64,000 bases of DNA. Source: JALHSW01 sp963720675 (GTDB lineage: Bacteria > Actinomycetota > Acidimicrobiia > IMCC26256 > PALSA-555). The stretch spans positions 186,001 to 250,000 of the forward strand of contig CAVRGH010000005.1 in assembly GCA_963720675.1 (NCBI GenBank). Reading direction: 5' to 3'. Positions within the stretch are counted from its first letter, which is position 1. Every line of letters starts with the position of its first letter. The notes beneath the pieces were generated by a model. It was not told where the DNA came from and searched no databases. It saw only the letters and a program-made list of their open reading frames with translations. Shown piece by piece: positions 54,027 to 63,602 of this stretch. The position numbers were made by a program, and so were the translations under genes.

Positions 54027-55509
54027 GTGTCCGACTGGCGCGACGACGAGTTCGGCGACAACGAGTTCGACGACCGGCCCGCACCCGCGGGCGAGGGCGT
54101 CCGCATCATGGGTGCCGGCGCGGGCGACGACGCCCAGTGGGCCGACCCCGCCGCCGGGCAGTACGCCGACCCCCAGTACACCGATCCCCAGCAGGCCGGG
54201 GGCCAGTACGCCGATCCGCAGTACGCCGACCCGGACGCCACCGGGCGCTTCCCGCTCCCGGGTGAGGGCGAGGCCTGGCCGACCGAGGTCGGTGGCTGGG
54301 AGGACCCGGCCGCGCCCGGGGCCAGCCCCGAGCTGCAGCACTGGACCGAGCCCGCGACGGGTGAGGTGCCGAGCGTGCTCGGCGGTGGCGGCGGCACCGG
54401 CAACGCCGACGACTTCGACTCCTGGTCCAGCCTCCCCGGGTCCTCGCTTCCGCGTCGGTGAGTCCGACTGGGCCGACGAGGACTTCGCCGGTGGCGAGCT
54501 CCGCAGGGATGACAGCACCTCGGTCGGCGCACTCGCCGACGACGAGTACGCAGAGCACGACGCGTACGCACCGCCGGCGCGCGGTCGGCGCGGCCGGGGT
54601 CGGGGGCGCAGCGCGCCCCCGGAGGAGATGGCGCACGACCCGGGTGGGCTCGAGGGTGGTGGAGGCTACGGCGACGAGGCCCACGACGACGGTGGGAGTC
54701 GCAACGACCTCGGCAGCCGCGTCGTCACCGCGGTCATCATCGCGGCCGTCGGGCTCGCGGCGTTCGCGGCCGGACGTGCCGCGGCGACGTTCCTCGTCAC
54801 CGTGATCGTCGGGGTCTGCGCGTTCGAGCTCTACGAGGCCTTCCGCCGCTCCGGGTACCACACGGCCACGGTCATCGGGCTGCTCGGGTGCGTCGCCGCG
54901 GTGCCGGTCGCGTACAACCAGGGCGAGCGCGGGATCGTCATGGTCTCGGTGCTCGTGATCGTGTTCACCTTCTTCTGGTACCTCTTCGAGGTCGTGCACG
55001 CGCGCCCGACGGTCAACATCGCGCTCACGCTGCTGGTGTTCTGCTGGGTCGGCTTCCTCGGTTCGTTCGCGGGGATGCTCCTCGCGCCGGACCCGGGCGG
55101 CACGGGCCTGCTCCTCGGCGTGGTGATCTGTGTCGTCGGCGCCGACGTGGTCGCATACTTCGTCGGGCGGGCGATCGGCAGCACCCCCCTGATGCCGCAC
55201 GTCTCGCCGGGCAAGACGGTGGAAGGCGCGATCGGCGGCGCCATCGCCGCCATCGTGCTGGGCGGGGCGGTCGGGGTCGGGCTGCACCCCTGGGCCGACC
55301 AGGGCGTGATCGCCGGCATCGGGCTCGGCATCGTCGTCGCGATCATGTCGCCGCTCGGCGACCTCGTCGAGTCGTTGGTGAAGCGCGACCTGGGCGTGAA
55401 GGACATGGGCACCTTCCTGCCCGGCCACGGTGGGTTCATCGATCGCTTCGACGCGATCCTGCTGACCCTGCCGGCTGCGTACTACCTGGCGCTGCAGATC
55501 TTCTCGTGA
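54027..55509 (+). CDS. cdsA: Phosphatidate cytidylyltransferase with long disordered N-terminus (frameshifted)
   Basis: About 493 residues. The first ~225 are hydrophilic, acidic and repetitive (several ADPQY/TDPQQ units), not part of ordinary CdsA. The remainder has about eight membrane helices and the CdsA signature in the SPGKTVEG and PLGDLVESLVKRDLGVKD region. The frame breaks near 54431-54446 in CCCC/GGG runs: the first frame ends DSWSSLPG, the second continues FRVGESDWADEDF. CdsA makes CDP-diacylglycerol, the precursor of anionic phospholipids. GTGA overlap with dxr. Confidence 0.88.
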
Positions 55510-56639
55510 GCCGACGGCGCATCGCCGTCCTCGGGTCGACCGGGTCGGTCGGCACGCAAGCCCTCGACGTGGTCCGCACCCACCGCGACGACTACGAGGT
55601 GGTCGCGCTCGCCGCGGGTCGCAACACCGAGCTGCTCGCGGCCCAGGCCGCGGAGTTCGACGTCCCGGCAGATCGGGCCCGCTCCGGGCTGGAGGACGCG
55701 GGCGCCCTGGCCGAGCTGGCCGCCCTGCCGGAGGCCGACGTCGTGCTCAACGCCGTCGTCGGGTTCGCGGGCCTGCCCGCGACGATCGCCGCGCTCGAGT
55801 CCGGCAAGCGCCTGGCGCTGGCGAACAAGGAGAGCCTCATCGCCGGCGGACCGGTGGTGCGCGCCGCGCGCGAGCGCGGGGGCGGCGAGATCGTCCCGGT
55901 GGACTCGGAGCATTCCGCGCTCTACCAGTGCCTGCGCAGCGGTGACCGCGGCGAGGTGCGCAACCTCATCCTCACGGCCAGCGGCGGGCCGTTCCGGGGC
56001 CGAACCCGTGAGCAGCTGGCCTCGGTGACCGTGGAGGACGCCCTGCAGCACCCGACGTGGACCATGGGTGCGAAGATCACCATCGACTCGTCGACCCTGA
56101 TGAACAAGGGTCTCGAGGTGATCGAGGCGCACGAGCTCTTCGACGTCGACTACGACCAGGTGTCGGTGGTGGTGCATCCGCAGTCCGTCGTCCACGGCAT
56201 GGTCGAGTTCTGCGACGGTGCCGTGATCGCCCAGCTCTCGATGCCCGACATGCGCCTCCCGATCGGCCTCGCCCTCGGTGCCCCGGGCCGTCTCGACGAG
56301 CCGTTCGGCGCGATCGACTGGTCGACCCTCGGATCCCTCACCTTCGAGACCCCGGATCTCACGGCCTTCCCCTGCCTCGCGCTGGCCTACGAGGCCGGCC
56401 GCACCGGCGGTGGCGCCCCGGCAGTGCTCTCGGGCGCCAACGAGGTGGCCGTGGAGGCCTTCCTGGACCGGCGGATACCCTGGGTCGCGATCGGCGACGT
56501 CAACGGCGAGGTCGTGGGCGACGTCGTGGGCGGTGGCCGGGCCGGGAACGTCCGGGACGTCGCAGACGTTCTCGAAGTAGACGGGCTCGCACGCGAGCGG
56601 GCCCGGGCCGTCGTCGAACGACTCGGGAAGGCCGCGTGA
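55506..56639 (+). CDS. dxr: 1-deoxy-D-xylulose-5-phosphate reductoisomerase
   Basis: 377 residues: NADPH loop LGSTGSVGTQALD, NKESLI, metal/substrate motifs VDSEHSALYQC, ASGGPFRG and GAKITIDSSTLMNKGLE. First committed step of the MEP isoprenoid pathway. ispG, a later MEP step, is 2 kb downstream. Coupled to the RIP protease gene by GTGA. Confidence 0.96.
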   Translation: MSRRRIAVLGSTGSVGTQALDVVRTHRDDYEVVALAAGRNTELLAAQAAEFDVPADRARSGLEDAGALAELAALPEADVVLNAVVGFAGLPATIAALESGKRLALANKESLIAGGPVVRAARERGGGEIVPVDSEHSALYQCLRSGDRGEVRNLILTASGGPFRGRTREQLASVTVEDALQHPTWTMGAKITIDSSTLMNKGLEVIEAHELFDVDYDQVSVVVHPQSVVHGMVEFCDGAVIAQLSMPDMRLPIGLALGAPGRLDEPFGAIDWSTLGSLTFETPDLTAFPCLALAYEAGRTGGGAPAVLSGANEVAVEAFLDRRIPWVAIGDVNGEVVGDVVGGGRAGNVRDVADVLEVDGLARERARAVVERLGKAA

Positions 56640-57859
56640 AGGATCCGCTCGAAGAAGCATCGGTCGACGTCAACCGGCGCGGCGCCACGTTCATCCTGAT
56701 CGCGGTGCTCGCGGGCCTCGCGCTCCTGGCGGTCGTCCGCCCGTCGAGCCAGGACGCCCTCGCGCTCGTCATCGGCATCATCCTCATGGTGATGCTCCAC
56801 GAGGCGGGCCACTTCATCGCCGCCCGCCGCTCCGGCATGAAGGCCTCGGAGTTCTTCGTCGGCTTCGGGCCCCGGCTGTGGTCGTTCCGCCGCGGCGAGA
56901 CCGAGTACGGCGTGAAGGCGATCCCCGCCGGGGGCTACGTGCGCATCCTCGGGATGAGCAACCTCGAGGAGGTCGACCCCGCCGACGAGCCCCGCACGTT
57001 CCGGCAGGGCTCCACCAAGAACCGGCTCATCACGGTGATGGCGGGCGTCACCGTGAACGCGATCATCGCCTTCCTCCTCTTCTTCATCGTGATCGCCGGT
57101 CAGGGCCGGGTCGCCGACGGGCCGAGCACGACGATCTCCACCGTCGTGTCGGGTTCGGCTGCCGCCGCGGCGGGGATCAAGCCGGACGACAAGATCGTCT
57201 CGGTCGACGGACGCGCCATCAGCAGCTGGGACCAGCTCAAGGCTGCGATCGAGCGGAACGGCGGCAACGAGGTCACGTTCGGTGTCGAGCGCGACGGCCT
57301 GGCCATCGAGGTGCCGGCCACCCTCAAGGAGGAGGGCGGTCAGGGCTTCCTGGGCGTGTCGCCGACGACGGAGTTCCGCGACGTCGGCGTGTTCGAGGCC
57401 GTGCCGGAGTCGCTCGACGCGATGGGCACGATCACCGTCGGGACGGCCGAGGGGATCGGGCGGCTCTTCTCGCCGTCGGGCGTCGCCCAGTACTCCAAGA
57501 ACTTCACGGGGTCAGCACCCAAGGCCGGCAGCGCGGCGGCCCAGGAGCGTCCGATGTCGCTCGTCGGCATCGTCGACCAGGGCAGCAGCATCATCGACGG
57601 CAACATCTGGGCGTTGCTCTGGCTGCTCGGCGGCATCAGCCTCGTGCTGGCGCTCTTCAACACCATCCCGCTCCTGCCCTTCGACGGCGGCCACGCCGCG
57701 GTCGTGATCTACGAGGCGATCGCATCGAAGGTGAAGCACCGCACGGTGCGGGTCGACTTCCGCAAGCTGATGCCGGTCACCGCAGTGGTGCTCGCGATCT
57801 TCCTCACCCTCGGGCTCAGCGCGATGTTCCTCGACATCAAGCAGGCCGTCGGCAAGTAG
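56636..57859 (+). CDS. Site-2 (RIP) zinc metalloprotease, Rip1/RseP type
   Basis: 407 residues. Membrane helices with the active-site HEAGHF (about residues 60-65) and NTIPLLPFDGGH (second zinc ligand), plus a central PDZ domain (AAAAGIKPDDKIVSVDG). In actinobacteria Rip1 cleaves anti-sigma factors; the RskA-like protein at 19978-20889 is a possible substrate (inference). Intramembrane protease of the plasma membrane. Confidence 0.92.
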   Translation: MKDPLEEASVDVNRRGATFILIAVLAGLALLAVVRPSSQDALALVIGIILMVMLHEAGHFIAARRSGMKASEFFVGFGPRLWSFRRGETEYGVKAIPAGGYVRILGMSNLEEVDPADEPRTFRQGSTKNRLITVMAGVTVNAIIAFLLFFIVIAGQGRVADGPSTTISTVVSGSAAAAAGIKPDDKIVSVDGRAISSWDQLKAAIERNGGNEVTFGVERDGLAIEVPATLKEEGGQGFLGVSPTTEFRDVGVFEAVPESLDAMGTITVGTAEGIGRLFSPSGVAQYSKNFTGSAPKAGSAAAQERPMSLVGIVDQGSSIIDGNIWALLWLLGGISLVLALFNTIPLLPFDGGHAAVVIYEAIASKVKHRTVRVDFRKLMPVTAVVLAIFLTLGLSAMFLDIKQAVGK

Positions 57860-57902
57860 CCCGTCGCTCCGCAGGACCGTCATTCCGCAGGATCGTGCAC
57901 CG

Positions 57903-58506
57903 ATGTTGATCAAGCGCCGCTTCCTCGACGGCATCGTCGAAGGCTCGGTCGACCTGCAGTTCCGCCGGTGGCGGCGTCCGATGGCGAAGGTCGGCGGGAC
58001 GATGCAGACCGCGGTCGGCGTGCTCGAGGTGTTGGGCGTCGACGTGGTGGACCCGGCGAAGCTCAACGCCGCCGACGCGCGACGAGCGGGCTGCGGATCG
58101 GTCGACGAGCTGCTGGCCGAGGACGCGCGCGTGCAGGCACGAGGTCGTGCGGGCGAGCTGTACCGGATCCGGCTCCGATACGTCGGCGAGGATCCGCGGG
58201 TTGCGCTGCGCGAGGACGCCGACCTCGATGCGAACGGTGCTTGCCGCGGTCACCGCTCGTCTCGACCGCCTCGACCGGGCCAGCTCGCGCGGTCCGTGGA
58301 CCCGCCAGGTCCTCGAGCTCGTGCGCGACCGGCCTGCGACGCTGGCCGCCACACTGGCCGAGTCGATCGGCCGCGACCGCGACTCCTTCAAGCTCGACGT
58401 GCGGAAGCTGAAGAACCTCGGGCTCACCGAGAGCCTCCCGACCGGGTACCGGATCTCGCCGCGTGGTCTTGCGGTCCTGCACCACATCTCCACACCGCCG
58501 GGGTGA
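57903..58506 (+). CDS. ASCH/PUA-like protein with C-terminal winged-helix segment (frameshifted)
   Basis: About 200 residues. The N-terminal half resembles ASCH domains (LQFRRWRRPMAKVGG, VGVLEVLGVDVV), which bind RNA or nucleic acid. After a shift near 58230 (AA run) the rest reads TVLAAVTARLDRLD, then KLDVRKLKNLGLTESLPTG, a winged-helix-like end. No named family for the fusion recognised. It lies between the RIP protease and ispG genes. Confidence 0.55.
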
Positions 58507-58526
58507 GGGGCCGCGGGCGGCGCCCG

Positions 58527-58532
58527 TAGGCT
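58527..58532 (+). promoter_or_regulatory. -10 element of ispG
   Basis: TAGGCT, 9 nt before ATG 58542; the intervening GGTGAGG may also serve as a weak ribosome-binding site. Confidence 0.35.
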
Positions 58533-58541
58533 GGTGAGGCG

Positions 58542-59825
58542 ATGAGGCAGCGGAAGCAGACCCGGCAGGTGCACGTCGGCAAGGTCGCCGTGGGTGGCGA
58601 CGCGCCGGTGTCGATCCAGTCGATGACGACCACGAAGACGGCCGACGTCGACGGCACGCTCAGTCAGATCTACGCCCTCGCAGCCGCCGGGTGCGACATC
58701 GTCCGCTGCACCTGCAACGAGGAGGCCGCCGCCGAGGGTCTCGCGCAGATCGTGCCCCGCTCACCGGTGCCGATCATCGCCGACATCCACTTCCAGTACC
58801 GCCTCGCCCTCGCAGCGATGGAGGCCGGGGTGCACGGCCTCCGGCTCAACCCGGGGAACATCCGCAAGCCCGAGCACATCAAGGCGGTCGCGAGCGAGGC
58901 GCGGGACCGCGGCCTCCCGATCCGCATCGGGGTCAACGCCGGGAGCCTCGACCCCGAGATCGCCGAGCGGCACGGCGGCGCGACGCCCGAAGCGCTGGTG
59001 GAGTCCGCGGTGCGCGAGCTCGCGTACTTCCGCGAGGTCGGCTTCGACGACGTGAAGATCTCGGTGAAGGCGTCGAACGTCGCGCTCATGATCGACGCGT
59101 ACCGTCTGCTCTCGGAGACGGTCGACCACCCGCTCCACCTCGGCGTCACCGAGGCGGGCCCGCCTCCGGCGGGGCTCGTGAAGTCGACCGCGGGGATCGG
59201 CACGCTGCTCGCCGAGGGCATCGGCGACACGATCCGCTACTCGCTCACCGCGGATCCGGTCGAGGAGGCCCGCGCCGGGCGCACCCTGCTCGAGGCGCTC
59301 GGCCTGCGCGAGCGCAAGGGCCTCGATCTCATCGCGTGCCCGAGCTGCGGCCGCGCCGAGGTCGACGTGATCGCGGTCGCCGGCGAGGCCCAGGCCGCGC
59401 TCGAGTCGATGAACATCCCGATCCAGGTCGCGGTGATGGGGTGCGTCGTGAACGGTCCGGGCGAGGCGCGCGAAGCCGACCTCGGGATCGCGGCGGGCCG
59501 CGGCAAGGGCCACCTGTTCGTGAAGGGCCAGGTCGTGCGGGTCGTCCCGGAGGCCGAGATGGTGGCCGCGCTGGTGGAGGCCGCCGAGCGCATCGTGGCG
59601 GAGGGCATCGACGCGGTGCTCGCGGATCGCGACCTCGACGCCGAGCGCATCGCGGCCGAGACCCGCGACGAGCTCCTCCAGATCCAGGGGACCGACGCCA
59701 ACCACTCCGCCGAGAAGATCGCCAAGATCCGCAAGGTTGCGGACGGGCAGGTTGCGGACGGGCAGGTTGCGGACGGGCAGGTTGCGGACGGGCAGGCCGC
59801 CGAGGACCAGGCCGTCGAGGCCTAG
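58542..59825 (+). CDS. ispG: 4-hydroxy-3-methylbut-2-enyl diphosphate synthase with repeat tail
   Basis: 427 residues. TIM-barrel with IQSMTTTKTADVDGT and LRLNPGNIRK, then the [4Fe-4S] ligands in CPSCGR and GCVVNGPGE. Penultimate MEP-pathway step. The last ~40 residues extend beyond the core and carry four VADGQ repeats encoded by an exact 15-bp tandem repeat. Confidence 0.95.
   Translation: MRQRKQTRQVHVGKVAVGGDAPVSIQSMTTTKTADVDGTLSQIYALAAAGCDIVRCTCNEEAAAEGLAQIVPRSPVPIIADIHFQYRLALAAMEAGVHGLRLNPGNIRKPEHIKAVASEARDRGLPIRIGVNAGSLDPEIAERHGGATPEALVESAVRELAYFREVGFDDVKISVKASNVALMIDAYRLLSETVDHPLHLGVTEAGPPPAGLVKSTAGIGTLLAEGIGDTIRYSLTADPVEEARAGRTLLEALGLRERKGLDLIACPSCGRAEVDVIAVAGEAQAALESMNIPIQVAVMGCVVNGPGEAREADLGIAAGRGKGHLFVKGQVVRVVPEAEMVAALVEAAERIVAEGIDAVLADRDLDAERIAAETRDELLQIQGTDANHSAEKIAKIRKVADGQVADGQVADGQVADGQAAEDQAVEA
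59736..59795 (+). repeat. Four identical 15-bp repeats in ispG
   Basis: GTTGCGGACGGGCAG x4 in frame, giving four VADGQ units near the C-terminus. Confidence 0.9.
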
Positions 59826-59834
59826 GAGCACGGT

Positions 59835-60410
59835 GTGACCTGGCCGGAGCCGGTCGTCCTCGAGGGGAACCACGTCCGCCTCGAGCCGCTCACCCTCGAG
59901 CACGTCGACGCGCTGTGGGCCGTCGCCCAGGACCCGGAGATCTGGCGCTACATCCCGCTTCCCGTGCGGACACGCGACGAGCTCGCGTTCATGGTCGAGT
60001 ACGTCGGCGCGGTGGGGCAGGGCTTCGCGACCGTGCTGCGGGCGACCGACACGCCCATCGGGAGCACGTCGTTCCTCGCCGCGGACGAGGGCAACCGCCG
60101 GGTCGAGATCGGTGCGACCTGGATCACCCCGACCCACCAGCGGTCGGGCGCCAACACCGAGGCGAAGCTCCTCCAGCTCAGGCACGCGTTCGAGGTGCTG
60201 GGGTGTGTGCGCGTCGAGCTGAAGACCGACGCGCGCAACCAGCGATCACGGGACGCGATCAGCCGACTCGGCGCGACGGAGGAAGGCACGCTCCGCAAGC
60301 ACATGCTGCTGCCCGACGGCACGTGGCGCGACAGCGTCTACTTCTCGATCGTCGACACCGAGTGGCCCGACGTGCGGCGCCGGCTCGAGGATCGCCTCGC
60401 GGCTGGTTAG
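59835..60410 (+). CDS. GNAT acetyltransferase, RimJ/RimL-like
   Basis: 191 residues: RLEPLTLEHVDALWA, IGATWITPTHQRSGANTEAK (acetyl-CoA-binding turn) and ELKTDARNQRSRDAISRLGA. The family acetylates N-termini of proteins or small amines; substrate unknown. AGGAG lies 6 nt before GTG 59835. The stop overlaps the TauE stop on the other strand by 4 bp. Confidence 0.85.
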   Translation: MTWPEPVVLEGNHVRLEPLTLEHVDALWAVAQDPEIWRYIPLPVRTRDELAFMVEYVGAVGQGFATVLRATDTPIGSTSFLAADEGNRRVEIGATWITPTHQRSGANTEAKLLQLRHAFEVLGCVRVELKTDARNQRSRDAISRLGATEEGTLRKHMLLPDGTWRDSVYFSIVDTEWPDVRRRLEDRLAAG

Positions 60411-61165
60411 CCGAGCACCCCGAGCTGCCGCACCAGGAACCACGCGGCGAAGCCGGTCAGCAGCAACCCGAAGAGGGTCCGAAGACGAGCAGTAGGGACC
60501 GCGTGGGCGAGGCGGGCGCCGAGCAGCGCGCCCGGGACGAGGCCGAGGGCGAACAGGCCCGACACCGCCCAGTCGACGTCGCCGAGGAGCGCGTGGGTCG
60601 CCAAGGTCGGGATGGCGAGCGCCGACGCGACGACGAGGCTGGTGCCGGTCGCGACCCGCATGTCGAGCCCGAGCGCGAGCAGGAACAGCGGCACGAGCAG
60701 GAACCCGCCTCCGTTGGAGAGCAACCCGGACACGAACCCGATCGCGAACGCGGCGACCACGACGAACGCGAAGGACTCACGCCGGCGGTCCTGCACCGCG
60801 GTCGCCTCGGTTGCGGAGCGGCTGCGCAGGACGCGGATGCCGATCGCGAGGAGCATCAGACCCGAGAGCACGAGCAGCGCGGGTCCGCCGACGAAGCCGC
60901 TGGCGAACGCGCCGAGCACCGCCGCCGGGACGGCCGCGGCGATCGTGCGCCGGGCGATGCGCCAGTCGACGCTCCCAGATCGCGAATACGACCAGGCGCC
61001 CGCTGCCGCGCCGGGCACCAGCGCGGGCAGCGGCCCGACGACCGCGGCCATGCCCGGGATGCCGAGCAGGGCAAGGGCCGGGGTGGCGAAGGCGGAGCCG
61101 ACGCCGAAGAGGCCGTAGACGAGCCCGACCACCAATCCGATGATCCCGATGGCGGAGGCGTCCAT
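60407..61165 (-). CDS. TauE/SafE-family sulfite/anion exporter
   Basis: A 252-residue integral membrane protein with about eight helices and the two TauE-like repeats (GLVYGLFGVGSAFATPALAL; FVSGLLSNGGGFLLVPLFLL). Known members export sulfite, sulfoacetate or related organosulfur anions. It is divergent from a LysR gene whose operator lies between them, so regulation by that LysR is likely. Confidence 0.85.
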   Translation of the reverse strand: MDASAIGIIGLVVGLVYGLFGVGSAFATPALALLGIPGMAAVVGPLPALVPGAAAGAWSYSRSGSVDWRIARRTIAAAVPAAVLGAFASGFVGGPALLVLSGLMLLAIGIRVLRSRSATEATAVQDRRRESFAFVVVAAFAIGFVSGLLSNGGGFLLVPLFLLALGLDMRVATGTSLVVASALAIPTLATHALLGDVDWAVSGLFALGLVPGALLGARLAHAVPTARLRTLFGLLLTGFAAWFLVRQLGVLG

Positions 61166-61221
61166 GGCTCCATTGGACCGGCTCCCGATCCATATGTCCA
61201 AGACCGAGTAACACTCAGTAG

Positions 61222-61238
61222 CATAGGAACTACCTATG
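61222..61238. promoter_or_regulatory. Probable LysR operator overlapping the lysR start codon
   Basis: Perfect inverted repeat CATAGG-N5-CCTATG; T61224 and A61236 form the T-N11-A core of LysR-type boxes. The right arm contains the ATG of the lysR gene. Confidence 0.55.
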
Positions 61239-62129
61239 GATCTACGGGAGCTCCGAGCCGTGGTCGCGGTCGTCGACGAAGGCGGCTTCACCAAGGCCGC
61301 GGCCGCGCTCCACGTTGCCCAGCCCTCGCTGTCCCAGACCGTCGCCCGGCTCGAGCGCGAGCTCGGGGTGCGGCTGTTCGACCGGGTCGGGCGGGGCGTG
61401 GTGCTCACGGCGGCGGGTTCGGCGATCGTGGAGCCGGCTCGCCAGGCCCTGCGGGCGGTCGAGACCGCGCGGGCCGCGACCGCTGCTGTGCAGGGTCTCT
61501 CGGCCGGATACCTCGACGTCGCGTCGCTGCCCACGCTGGCGATCGACCCCACCGCCGAGCTCGTCGGGGCGTTCCGACGCGCCGCGCCGGGCGTGATGGT
61601 GCGGCTGCGCGCCCCCGAGGAGCCCGGCGCGCTGCGCGTGCTCGTCCGGAGCGGTGCCTGCGAGCTCGGCGTCACCGAAGCGGACCAGTCGCGCGACGAC
61701 GAGCTGGTGGCGTTCGAGCTGGCCGCGCAGGACTACGTCGCGGTGCTCCCGCCGGGCACGACCGGCGTCGGCACGAGCGGCCGGGCGTTGTCGGTCGAGC
61801 GCCTGGCCCAGATGGCGCTGGTCACGACGCCGATCGGGACGTCGACCCGGCGGCTGGTCGACGCCGCGTTCGCTGCGGCCGACCAGACGCTCACGATCGC
61901 GGTCGAGACGAGCCACCGCGACGTGATCGTGCCGTTGGTGCTCGCCGGGGCGGGCGTGTCGGTGCTGCCGGCGCATCTCGGGTCCGGGGCCGCGACCCAA
62001 GGGGCCGTGGTGCGGCCGATCGAGCCCTCGATCACGCGTCGAGTGGCGATCGTGCGGCGGTCGGGACCGGTGTCGCCGGCCGCCGAAACGTTCCTGGCGA
62101 TCACTCGGGGTACGCCATCGACAACGTGA
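61236..62129 (+). CDS. LysR-family transcriptional regulator
   Basis: 297 residues. N-terminal helix-turn-helix (ELRAVVAVVDEGGFTKAAAAL, then QPSLSQTVARLERELG) and a C-terminal periplasmic-binding-type effector domain (GVSVLPAHLGSG). It is divergent from the TauE exporter, the usual arrangement of a LysR with its target. ATG 61236 lies inside the likely autoregulatory operator. Effector unknown; an organosulfur anion would fit the neighbour. Confidence 0.9.
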   Translation: MDLRELRAVVAVVDEGGFTKAAAALHVAQPSLSQTVARLERELGVRLFDRVGRGVVLTAAGSAIVEPARQALRAVETARAATAAVQGLSAGYLDVASLPTLAIDPTAELVGAFRRAAPGVMVRLRAPEEPGALRVLVRSGACELGVTEADQSRDDELVAFELAAQDYVAVLPPGTTGVGTSGRALSVERLAQMALVTTPIGTSTRRLVDAAFAAADQTLTIAVETSHRDVIVPLVLAGAGVSVLPAHLGSGAATQGAVVRPIEPSITRRVAIVRRSGPVSPAAETFLAITRGTPSTT

Positions 62130-62298
62130 TCGCGGCGCAGCTCCCGGAGGAGGCGTGCTGATCCCGGGTTGCCGCTCGAGCTCCCGAGTGATCCGGTCAT
62201 CCGGAACCGTCGCGGACCCCGAGACCGAGAACCTGCGTGGGATCACGCCGCACGACTAAGGTCCCCCGAACCACCCATCCAGACTTTGCGGAGGAGTC

Positions 62299-63590
62299 AT
62301 GCGGGCTCGGGTAGCGGTCTTCGGCGTGCTCGTGCTGGTCGCCGGTGCGTTCGTGACGGTGGCGTCCACCGGCACCGCCGGGGCGACCGACGTCTCCACG
62401 GCGGCCGAGTTCGAGACCGCGTGGGAGCTCGGCACCACGACGTCGATCGTGCTCCTCGACGACATCACGCTGGTGGGCACGGCACCGACCCGCCCGCTCG
62501 GTGCGTCCGATATCACGATCGAGGGCAACGGCCACACGCTCACCGCCGCCCCCAACGACCGCGTCGTCGACTTCTTCAACCCGAGCGGCAACGGCATCTG
62601 GCGCAACATCACGGTCACCGGAGGTCTCGCGGGCGGCGGCAACTCCGCGGGCATCGGCCAGGGTGGCAACCTCACGCTCGAGAACGTCGACGTGTTCGGC
62701 AACACCGGCAGCAACCTCGGTGCCGGGGTCTACGCCGTCGGCGACGTGATGATCAACAACTCGAGGATCCACGACAACTCGACCGGCGGTGACGGCCCCG
62801 GCGTCTACGCGCAGGGCGGCAGCATCAGGGTCACGAACTCGACGATCGGTCCGAACAATGACTCCACGGGCGGCGGCGACGGTGGCGGCCTCTGGGCCGA
62901 GGACGACATCACGCTCATCGACTCCTCGGTCGTCGGCAACTCTGCGACTGACGGCGGCGGCGTCTCGGCCGGCTCCGACGTCACGCTGCTCCGGGCGACG
63001 GTCAGCGGCAACACCGCGGAGTTCGACGGTGGCGGCATCGACGCCGGCACCGACGACGACTGCGACCAACTCGACGATCAGCAACAACGTCGCTGGGAGC
63101 GGCGGCGGTGGCATCCACGGCCAGACCGCGCACGCTGATCTACAGCGATGTCGTCTCGAACAGCGCGCCGTCCGGTGCGAACCTCGACTCGACCGACACC
63201 GACATCCTCACGTCGTTCGGCTCGGTCGTCGCCGACCCACAGGGCGGCGGTCAGAACTGCGAGGGGTTCGACCCGTCGACGGCATCGCAGGGCTACAACT
63301 ACGAGTCCGGTGGGACGTCGTGCGGCTTCGGCGCCGGCCCCGGTGACGTGAGCGACGGGCCAGACCCGCAGCTCGCTGCGCTCGCAGCGAACGGTGGGCC
63401 GACCCAGACTCGCCTGCCAACGCTCACGAGCCCGCTGCTGAACAAGATCCCGGCCGCGGCATGCGGTGGTCCGAACGCCGACATCACCACCGACCAGCGG
63501 GGCATCACCCGACCCCAGCAGGGGTCGTGCGACATCGGAGCGGTCGAGGTGCTCGAGGCGATCGTGCTCACCCCTCGCTTCACCGGGTAG
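62299..63590 (+). CDS. Secreted parallel-beta-helix protein with choice-of-anchor Q-type end (frameshifted)
   Basis: About 430 residues. A signal peptide (about 1-30, ending ASTGTAGA) precedes repeated Asn/Gly-rich turns typical of right-handed beta-helices (TLENVDVFGNTGSN, RIHDNSTGGDG, VSGNTAEFDGGG). The C-terminus (PLLNKIPAAACG, then DQRGITRPQ and CDIGAVEV) matches the choice-of-anchor Q pattern. Shifts near 63053 and 63128 are needed to keep the repeats in register. No catalytic residues identified; probably a surface or carbohydrate-associated protein. GGAGGAG precedes the ATG. Confidence 0.65.
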
Positions 63591-63602
63591 CGCGGGCGGC
63601 GT

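Noticed and set aside
58691..62161. Plus-strand open frame of over 1000 codons across ispG, the acetyltransferase, TauE and lysR
   Set aside because: Arg/Gly/Ala-rich translation with no domain signal. It is a shadow of real genes in other frames or the other strand.
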